Shown piece by piece: positions 1-4,147 of a stretch of 6,049 nucleotides of DNA. Source of the stretch: Thermococcus sp. (GTDB lineage: Archaea > Methanobacteriota_B > Thermococci > Thermococcales > Thermococcaceae). Location of the stretch: assembly GCA_027065835.1 (NCBI GenBank), contig JAMONK010000222.1, forward strand, positions 1 to 6,049. Direction: 5' to 3'. A program made the position numbers and the translations under genes. Under the pieces are notes generated by a model. The model was not told the origin of the DNA. It ran no database searches and was given only the letters and a program-made list of their open reading frames with translations. Each line of letters begins with the position of its first letter. Within the stretch, counting starts at the first letter, position 1.

Positions 1-235
1 GGACCTCTACGACATAGCAGTCTTCGTGACGAACCAGGTGCAGGCGAAGCCGGACGCGTTCTTCGGCGACCCGACAAGGCCGGTCGGCGGACACATACTC
101 GCTCACAGCGCGACGCTCAGGATTTACCTCCGTAAGGGCAAAGCCGGGAAGCGCGTCGCCCGTTTAATCGACAGCCCGCATCTGCCCGAGGGAGAGGCCA
201 TATTCCGCATAACCGAGAAGGGCGCTGAGGATTGA
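1..235 (+). CDS. radA: DNA repair and recombination protein RadA, C-terminal part (5' end outside window)
   Basis: Archaeal Rad51/RecA-family recombinase, which forms ATP-dependent filaments on single-stranded DNA and carries out strand exchange in homologous recombination. Only the last 77 residues are present; the reading frame is open from base 2 and ends at TGA 233-235. Seen: the VFVTNQV strand, the L2 DNA-binding loop (about fragment residues 14-35, with [12 protein letters not shown] and LAHS), the LRIYLRKGK strand, and the ATP-cap segment [10 protein letters not shown] (57-66), ending in the usual short acidic tail KGAED. These segments match archaeal RadA closely and in order. The Walker A and B motifs and the N-terminal HhH domain must lie upstream. 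A GTG at 26-28 is an internal valine, not a start. A pyrimidine-rich tract follows the stop, so the transcript probably ends there. Confidence 0.95.
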   Translation, partial: DLYDIAVFVTNQVQAKPDAFFGDPTRPVGGHILAHSATLRIYLRKGKAGKRVARLIDSPHLPEGEAIFRITEKGAED

Positions 236-245
236 CCTGAACTGT

Positions 246-283
246 TGTGTTTTTCTGTCTGCTCTTTTACTCTTGTCCTTTTC
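246..283 (+). terminator. T-rich transcription terminator after radA
   Basis: Starting about 10 bases after the radA stop there are clustered T-runs (TGTTTTT, CTTTTAC, CTTTTC) in a pyrimidine-rich stretch with no strong hairpin. Archaeal RNA polymerase terminates intrinsically at oligo-T without needing a stem, so this is a plausible radA terminator. It would separate radA from the membrane-protein genes that follow. Confidence 0.55.
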
Positions 284-339
284 AACCGATTCTCACCATT
301 TTAATATAGTTGAAAATTGAAACTTACACAAAAAAGATA

Positions 340-376
340 TTGTAAAATACAACTTATAAAAAGGAAAGTTTATATG
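340..376 (+). promoter_or_regulatory. AT-rich promoter of the small membrane-protein operon, with a palindrome
   Basis: The stretch 300-395 is very AT-rich. Two TATA-like elements are visible: TTATAAAAAG at 354-363, and TTTATATG at 369-376, the latter preceded by a purine-rich BRE-like AAGGAAAG (361-368). Transcription would start around 380-400, leaving a leader of about 45-60 nt before the preferred ATG at 444. A perfect inverted repeat, TTGTA-AAA-TACAA (340-352), abuts the first TATA element and sits where an archaeal regulator could block TBP/TFB. Which TATA is used cannot be decided by eye. Confidence 0.55.
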
Positions 377-443
377 TAATGTCTATCTATCATTCATGGC
401 CAACTGGTCAGGTGGTGGCCATGATATGTTAAGGGGAGAGTAT

Positions 444-638
444 ATGGATAATGTAGTGAAAGAGGAGCTTATTCGTAGCTTTGGTGTATTTGCGTTAGCT
501 CTCATGACCTATCCCTTGGTATGGTCGGCCAGCAATAAGGAATTGCCAGCAGTTGGTGTGATAATTGTTCCTACACTTTTGGGTCTTATCACATTCTTTC
601 TAAGAATACATTACAGGAGGCGGAAGCATGAAGCTTAA
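444..638 (+). CDS. Small two-helix membrane protein, unrecognised family
   Basis: A 64-residue hypothetical protein; I do not recognise a family. Two hydrophobic helices are visible (about residues 13-28 and 36-53). The acidic/basic N-terminus (VKEELIR) and strongly basic C-terminus (RIHYRRRKHEA) suggest both ends lie in the cytoplasm. The start was chosen at ATG 444 because GGGGAG (433-438) lies 5 nt upstream. An in-frame ATG at 396 would give 80 residues (MANWSGGGHDM...) but has no Shine-Dalgarno and sits about at the predicted transcription start; ATG 426 is a further alternative. The stop overlaps the next gene by 11 bp, so the two are probably co-translated. By eye its codons are more AT-rich (GTA, TTA, ATT) than those of the neighbours, which may indicate a separate origin. 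Confidence 0.7.
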   Translation: MDNVVKEELIRSFGVFALALMTYPLVWSASNKELPAVGVIIVPTLLGLITFFLRIHYRRRKHEA

Positions 639-972
639 GCTTGGAATCCTTGGGCTGCTCTTATTCGGCGTTATAACGGTTCTCTGGAAGCACTTCAACA
701 ACCCGCCGACGCCCGGGAAGACTCTGCTGTTCCTCCTCCTGATGCTGGTTCCGATTACACTTCTTCCATACTTGTTCGTTGATAAATTCAGTGAGGCGAG
801 GGAACCCGAGAATTCTATAAAAGTTTTAGCCCTAATCCTTTTCCTCGGACTGCTCAGCGCAGCCTACGATGGAAACCTAAACCTCACCTTCTTCGTTCAG
901 TGGGTGCTCCTTCTCGGCATCCTCCTGGTGCTGGGGATGAGAAAACGCCCGATAAAGGGAAAATCTAAATAG
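628..972 (+). CDS. Small four-helix membrane protein, unrecognised family
   Basis: A 114-residue hypothetical integral membrane protein with no family I recognise. Hydrophobic segments at about residues 5-20, 32-51, 64-79 and 87-103 predict four helices, separated by a proline-rich loop (NNPPTPGK, 24-31) and a charged loop (VDKFSEAREPEN, 51-62). The C-terminus is basic (RKRPIKGKSK) and probably cytoplasmic. The start ATG 628 has an excellent Shine-Dalgarno, AGGAGG at 615-620, which lies inside the upstream reading frame; the 11-bp overlap points to translational coupling. No catalytic motif is visible. With the preceding gene it forms a two-gene unit between radA and nucS; the products may form a complex, but this is only inferred from gene order. 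Confidence 0.75.
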   Translation: MKLKLGILGLLLFGVITVLWKHFNNPPTPGKTLLFLLLMLVPITLLPYLFVDKFSEAREPENSIKVLALILFLGLLSAAYDGNLNLTFFVQWVLLLGILLVLGMRKRPIKGKSK

Positions 973-1030
973 TCTGGTTTCTAGTTCATACCTTTTCACT
1001 TGCCTGGCAGGGATAAAAGCTATTGGCAAC

Positions 1031-1061
1031 CTTTTAAACATTTATAAACCCTCCAGCGGAG
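1031..1061 (+). promoter_or_regulatory. nucS promoter (TATA elements) and weak RBS
   Basis: Two overlapping TATA candidates precede nucS: CTTTTAAAC (1031-1039) and TTTATAAAC (1041-1049). The first would start transcription near 1061-1065, the second near 1070, making the mRNA almost leaderless. The only ribosome-binding-site candidate is GGAG (1058-1061), 8 nt before the ATG. nucS therefore seems to have its own promoter instead of depending on read-through from radA. Confidence 0.5.
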
Positions 1062-1069
1062 TTCTCTCC

Positions 1070-1828
1070 ATGTCCGGGGAAAAAGTCTTGGTTGCAATAA
1101 GCCCCTCCACAGAAGAGCTCGTGAACATCGTGGACTCGGCCCTTTTGGAGGGGGATGTGCTCACGATCTTCGCCCGCTGCAGGGTACACTACGATGGTCG
1201 AGCAAAGAGTGAACTTGGATCGGGTGACAGGGTGATACTGATAAAGCCAGACGGTTCGTTTCTCATCCATCAGACCAAGAAGCGGGAACCCGTGAACTGG
1301 CAGCCGCCGGGAAGTCGGGTCCGTCTCGAACTCCGGGAGGGCCCCATTCTGGTTTCTGTACGTAAAAAACCGCGTGAAACCCTGGAAGTTGAACTTGAAG
1401 ACGTGTACATGATCTCCGCGTTTCGGGCCGAGGATTACGAGGAGCTTTCCCTTACAGGGAGTGAATCCGAGATGGCCGAGATGATCTTTGAAAGCCCGGA
1501 ACTGATAGAGCCGGGGTTTAGGCCTCTGTTCCGTGAGAAGCAGATACGGCACGGTATAGTTGATATACTCGGGAAGGACTCGCGGGGCAACCTCGTTGTG
1601 CTCGAACTGAAGCGCAGAAGGGCCGAGCTTCATGCCGTCAGTCAGTTGAAGCGCTACGTCGAAGCGTTGATGGAGGAGAACGGGGGAAACGTTAGGGGCA
1701 TTCTGGTTGCTCCATCTCTGACTTCCGGGGCCAGACGCCTCCTTGAGAAAGAGGGTCTGGAGTTCCGGAAGCTTGAACCTCCACGGCGCACGGGTGCCGG
1801 AAAAGGCAGACAGACAACACTCCTTTAG
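1070..1828 (+). CDS. nucS: Endonuclease NucS/EndoMS (mismatch- and branched-DNA endonuclease)
   Basis: A 252-residue NucS/EndoMS protein, the usual family length (about 250). The family is a PCNA-stimulated RecB-like nuclease; Pyrococcus NucS cuts flapped and single-stranded DNA, and Thermococcus EndoMS cleaves both strands at mismatches, acting in non-canonical mismatch repair. Seen: an N-terminal beta-rich DNA-binding and dimerisation half with R44 and W77 at positions expected for base/ssDNA binding, a linker (about 115-130), and a C-terminal nuclease domain. Catalytic residues visible are E132, D165 (in HGIVDILGKD), E179 and K181 (in VLELKRR), then Q192 and Y196 (SQLKRYV), forming the restriction-like D...ExK core. 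The C-terminus, RQTTLL, is at best a shortened PCNA-interacting motif without the usual aromatics. The stop TAG overlaps the stop of the convergent gene by 4 bp. Confidence 0.93.
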   Translation: MSGEKVLVAISPSTEELVNIVDSALLEGDVLTIFARCRVHYDGRAKSELGSGDRVILIKPDGSFLIHQTKKREPVNWQPPGSRVRLELREGPILVSVRKKPRETLEVELEDVYMISAFRAEDYEELSLTGSESEMAEMIFESPELIEPGFRPLFREKQIRHGIVDILGKDSRGNLVVLELKRRRAELHAVSQLKRYVEALMEENGGNVRGILVAPSLTSGARRLLEKEGLEFRKLEPPRRTGAGKGRQTTLL

Positions 1829-2208
1829 CCCATTCCCATTTCCTGCGGTATTAATTCACGGATGTGAACGATCATCACCCCTCTCCTGTTCTCGACCTCG
1901 ACCACCCTCCCCAGGCCGACCAGTTTAACCTTGGCCCTGCATACGGTTACTTCCCTCTCGTCGCTCTCTTCCCATGGAACCCTTGTCTCCAGCTTTTCTG
2001 CACCAAGCAGTTCCGCCAGAAGCCCCTCGGTACCCACCCCTACATCGCTGAACGGATCGTAGGTCAGGAACAGCCTCAGGGTGCTTTCTAGAGCCTCCTC
2101 AACGGCCAGTACGTTCCTAGCCCCCCTGAGTTCAACGGTCCTGTACGGGTTCCTCATGAGTTCGTCGAGGATGCGCCTTGCCATTCCCGCCAGCACAACT
2201 GCCTCCAT
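1825..2208 (-). CDS. Small archaeal protein, DUF473-like
   Basis: A 127-residue soluble protein of unknown function. The pattern (a hydrophobic start, then RRILDELMRNPYRTVELRGARN, a FLT...D segment, GTEGLLAEL, and a C-terminal VxxV/EVENRR strand) resembles my recollection of the archaeal DUF473 family; this is unverified. It appears to be an alpha/beta protein with no membrane segment, metal site or nuclease motif. Start: ATG at 2208-2206 is preferred because GAGGTGAT (2220-2213) lies 4 nt upstream; upstream in-frame GTG 2217 and ATG 2214 lie within that Shine-Dalgarno itself and would give 130 and 129 residues. The Shine-Dalgarno begins inside the TGA stop of the upstream PAC2 gene, so the two are an operon. 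The 3' end overlaps nucS by 4 bp in convergent orientation. Confidence 0.75.
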   Translation of the reverse strand: MEAVVLAGMARRILDELMRNPYRTVELRGARNVLAVEEALESTLRLFLTYDPFSDVGVGTEGLLAELLGAEKLETRVPWEESDEREVTVCRAKVKLVGLGRVVEVENRRGVMIVHIRELIPQEMGMG

Positions 2209-2218
2209 CCCCATCACC

Positions 2219-2947
2219 TCACAGGTAGATGCTCTCGTACTGCTTCTGAGCTTTCTGGCGGGCCGCTTCCATCTGTTCGTGCATCTTCCTGAGCTGTTCC
2301 TCTATCATCTCAGCCTCCTTGAGGAGCGGCTCGGTTGACACATCTATTCCGGTTAGCGATTTCAGGGCCTCCACAACGTTGGCAGCGGCCCTCGGGTCGG
2401 GTCTGTCCCCGAAGGTCTCCCCCAGGAGGACGTAGGCCTCGAGTTTTTCCCTGCTCGCCTCCCAGAGGAGCTTCCCGCTCATCCCCATTATCGAACCGTA
2501 CTGGAGCACCTTCACTCCCCTCTCCTGGAGTTTTTTGTTCAGCTCTTCCGTGGCACCGACGCCCCAGACGTCCATCTTCTCCTTGAAGAGCCCTATGCCT
2601 ATGCCGCCGAGGGATACGATCTTGTCTGCCCCCATATCCTTGAGGTACCTCACGAGCTCCCGGGCTATTTCGCTCACCAGGGTGGGCGGGACGTAGATGT
2701 CCGCCACGGCGAGTATTATGTTGTCCTTCCCGTAGAACCTGAGAGGAGGGTTGGGCTTTCCGTCGAGTATCAGCGCCATGGGCGGGATGAACGGGCTCTC
2801 CACGTAGCCTATCATCTCCATTTTCAGCTCCTTGGCAAGGAAGTTTGCCGCTATGTGGCCCACAAGGCCTATCCCGGGATAACCCTCTATCAGAATGGGG
2901 TTCTTTATCTCCGGGAGCACTATCCTGACCGGACTCCCGTTTTCCAC
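2219..2947 (-). CDS. PAC2-family proteasome assembly chaperone/activator homologue (PbaA/PbaB type)
   Basis: A 242-residue PAC2-domain protein. Archaeal members (PbaA and PbaB of Pyrococcus) are homologues of eukaryotic proteasome assembly chaperones; PbaB is reported to bind and activate the 20S proteasome. Seen: the N-terminal PAC2 core with ILIEGYPGIGLVGHIAANFL (about residues 18-37), IPPMALILDGKPNPPLRFY, a conserved KIVSLGGIGIG strand-loop (about 133-143), a YGSIMGMSGKLLWEA segment, and GETFGDRPDPRAA. The C-terminus is a long charged helix (about 205-240, coiled-coil-like) ending in I-Y-L, which fits the HbYX motif used by activators to dock on the 20S alpha ring. Start: GTG 2947-2945, 6 nt after GGAGGT; a TTG at 2965 lies upstream of the Shine-Dalgarno and was rejected. 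First gene of a two-gene operon, divergent from the phosphorylase gene. Confidence 0.88.
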   Translation of the reverse strand: MENGSPVRIVLPEIKNPILIEGYPGIGLVGHIAANFLAKELKMEMIGYVESPFIPPMALILDGKPNPPLRFYGKDNIILAVADIYVPPTLVSEIARELVRYLKDMGADKIVSLGGIGIGLFKEKMDVWGVGATEELNKKLQERGVKVLQYGSIMGMSGKLLWEASREKLEAYVLLGETFGDRPDPRAAANVVEALKSLTGIDVSTEPLLKEAEMIEEQLRKMHEQMEAARQKAQKQYESIYL

Positions 2948-2950
2948 GGT

Positions 2951-2994
2951 ACCACCTCCGGCCAATATTTAGTTCCCAAAGGTTATTAAATTTT
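2951..2994 (-). promoter_or_regulatory. Minus-strand promoter and RBS of the PAC2 operon
   Basis: Reading on the minus strand, GAAAATTTAATAACC (plus 2995-2981) gives a BRE-like purine stretch followed by a TATA element (TTTAATAA, about 2991-2984). Transcription would start near 2960-2965, directly before the Shine-Dalgarno GGAGGTGGT (2959-2951). The leader is thus only about 15 nt, and the GTG at 2947 is the only sensible start. Confidence 0.6.
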
Positions 2995-3032
2995 CGTCTC
3001 TATCCTCGGTGTTCCCCTTCGTCAGAGTTCCA

Positions 3033-3045
3033 TTTCCACTGGAAA
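3033..3045. promoter_or_regulatory. Inverted repeat TTTCCA-C-TGGAAA, candidate operator in the divergent region
   Basis: A perfect palindrome with 6-bp arms around a single C. An additional half-site TTCCA (3028-3032) directly precedes it. It lies just upstream of the BRE/TATA of the phosphorylase gene (3053-3060) and about 40 bp upstream of the PAC2 TATA, so a bound regulator could act on either promoter. A near-identical element (TTCCACCGGAAA, 5719-5730) is in the promoter of the deaminase-type gene. The regulator is unknown to me. Confidence 0.4.
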
Positions 3046-3046
3046 A

Positions 3047-3087
3047 GCAACCCTTAAATAACTCGGGCTTTATTTTTACAGGGTGAT
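3047..3087 (+). promoter_or_regulatory. Promoter and RBS of the MTA phosphorylase gene
   Basis: The TATA element CTTAAATA (3053-3060) predicts a transcription start around 3080-3085, so the leader is very short. The ribosome-binding site AGGGTGAT (3080-3087) lies 4 nt before ATG 3092. The in-frame GTG (3083) and ATG (3086) fall inside this Shine-Dalgarno and are unlikely starts. Confidence 0.55.
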
Positions 3088-3091
3088 GTCT

Positions 3092-3865
3092 ATGGTGAGG
3101 ATTGGTATCATAGGTGGTTCGGGCGTTTACGGCGTCTTCGAGCCGAAAGAGACCGTTAAGGTCCACACCCCCTACGGCAGACCTTCGGCTCCAGTGGAAA
3201 TAGGCGAAATCGAGGGCGTTGAGGTCGCTTTCATACCCAGGCACGGCAAGCACCACGAGTTCCCGCCGCACGAGGTTCCCTACCGCGCGAACATCTGGGC
3301 CCTCAAGGAGCTTGGCGTCGAGAGGGTTATCGGTGTTACCGCCGTCGGCTCCCTCCGCGAGGAGTACAAACCCGGGGACATTGTCATAACCGACCAGTTC
3401 ATAGACTTCACGAAGAAGAGGGACTACACCTTCTACAACGGCCCGCGTGTGGCCCACGTCTCGATGGCCGACCCCTTCTGCCCGGAGATGAGGAAGATCT
3501 TCTACGAGACCGCCAAGGAGCTCGGCTTCCCGGTGCATGAGAAGGGCACCTACGTCTGCATCGAAGGTCCGAGGTTCTCAACGCGCGCTGAGAGCTTCAT
3601 GTTCAGGGGGTACGCCCACATAATCGGCATGACCCTCGTCCCGGAGATAAACCTCGCGCGTGAGCTGGGTATGTGCTATGCCAACATTGCGACGGTTACG
3701 GACTACGACGTCTGGGCCGAGGAGCCGGTGGATGCTCAGGAGGTTCTTAAGGTCATGGCCGAGAACAACTACAAGGTTCAGGAGCTGCTCAAAAAGGCCA
3801 TCCCGAGGATTCCAGAGGGGAGGAACTGCGGCTGCGCCGACGTGCTGAAGAGCATGTTCGTGTGA
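3092..3865 (+). CDS. mtnP: S-methyl-5'-thioadenosine phosphorylase / purine nucleoside phosphorylase family
   Basis: A 257-residue cytosolic phosphorylase of the MTAP/PNP family. The reaction is phosphate + MTA (or a related purine nucleoside) giving a free base and (methylthio)ribose-1-phosphate, in polyamine/SAM by-product salvage. Seen: phosphate-binding GGSG (8-11) and PRHG (49-52), TAVGS (83-87), the signature [10 protein letters not shown] (159-168), the substrate loop GMTLVPE (179-185, M180), and TDYD (203-206), whose aspartates contact the base in adenine-type MTAPs. Five cysteines (130, 156, 195, 246, 248), including the C-terminal CGC, match the CXC disulfide known in archaeal homologues from Pyrococcus and Sulfolobus. 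Start ATG 3092 gives the length I recall for the Pyrococcus protein; the Shine-Dalgarno is 4 nt upstream. Purine nucleoside or 5'-methylthioinosine phosphorylase activity is possible, as archaeal members differ in substrate. Confidence 0.9.
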   Translation: MVRIGIIGGSGVYGVFEPKETVKVHTPYGRPSAPVEIGEIEGVEVAFIPRHGKHHEFPPHEVPYRANIWALKELGVERVIGVTAVGSLREEYKPGDIVITDQFIDFTKKRDYTFYNGPRVAHVSMADPFCPEMRKIFYETAKELGFPVHEKGTYVCIEGPRFSTRAESFMFRGYAHIIGMTLVPEINLARELGMCYANIATVTDYDVWAEEPVDAQEVLKVMAENNYKVQELLKKAIPRIPEGRNCGCADVLKSMFV

Positions 3866-3875
3866 TGTAATGCCG

Positions 3876-3899
3876 TTTCTGTTTTATTTACTTTCTGTT
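3876..3899 (+). terminator. T-rich terminator after the phosphorylase gene
   Basis: Eleven bases after the stop the sequence becomes a series of T-runs (TTTCTG, TTTTATTTA, TTTCTG) followed by further pyrimidine-rich sequence. It has the form of an archaeal oligo-T terminator and separates the gene from the strong promoter about 75 bp downstream. Confidence 0.55.
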
Positions 3900-3973
3900 A
3901 GCCGTTGTTCTCCGTTCTGTTACTGGGGATCTGTATGACTTTTTAATATTTTGAACAAATAATCACAGGTTGG

Positions 3974-3988
3974 GAAAATCTTATATAT
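3974..3988 (+). promoter_or_regulatory. Strong promoter (BRE + TATA) of the propeller surface-protein gene
   Basis: GAAAATC (3974-3980) is a good BRE and TTATATAT (3981-3988) a near-ideal archaeal TATA box, the best promoter in the window. It predicts transcription start near 4008-4014, leaving about 135-140 nt before the ATG at 4148. The AT-rich stretch before it (3935-3968) contains no gene. Confidence 0.7.
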
Positions 3989-4009
3989 TACTCCAGTCAC
4001 AAAAATATT

Positions 4010-4147
4010 CTGTGCTCTAACGTCCGTAGTGGGACGTGGTTGACGTATGAAGATCAGCGGTGCCCGGAAAGTTCACGATGCACGGGGTTGTTGCCATCGG
4101 AAGTTTCGTTTTGGGTCGTCTCGCTAGGTTGAAGTGGGGTGATCGAA
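4010..4147 (+). promoter_or_regulatory. Long 5' leader with hairpin and RBS upstream of the propeller gene
   Basis: About 138 nt between the predicted transcription start and the ATG, much longer than the other leaders here. Near its 5' end, ACGTCC (4020-4025) and GGACGT (4032-4037) form a perfect 6-bp stem around a 6-nt loop; another GACGT follows at 4042-4046. No known riboswitch class was recognised. A 26-codon reading frame (4047-4127) lies within it but has no clear ribosome-binding site. The leader ends with GGGGTGATC (4136-4144), a strong Shine-Dalgarno 3 nt before ATG 4148. A structured regulatory leader is inferred, not shown. Confidence 0.4.

Noticed and set aside
396..443. ATG 396 as start of the first small membrane protein
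   Set aside because: No Shine-Dalgarno, predicted to be at or before the transcription start; ATG 444 has GGGGAG at good spacing. A leaderless start at 396 cannot be fully excluded.
1034..1633. Long antisense frame (199 codons) opposite nucS
   Set aside because: Shadow of the codon bias of nucS; no promoter, no family resemblance, and nucS has all its catalytic residues.
1872..1878. C-box-like GTGATGA on the minus strand, possible C/D box guide RNA
   Set aside because: No D box (CTGA) at a suitable distance, and it lies inside the DUF473-like coding region.
2969..3538. Long antisense frame (189 codons) opposite the phosphorylase gene
   Set aside because: It is the reverse shadow of a highly conserved enzyme and runs through the divergent promoter region.
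4047..4127. 26-codon upstream frame (ATG 4047, TAG 4127) in the propeller leader
   Set aside because: No convincing Shine-Dalgarno and no recognisable peptide; kept only as a remark in the leader entry.
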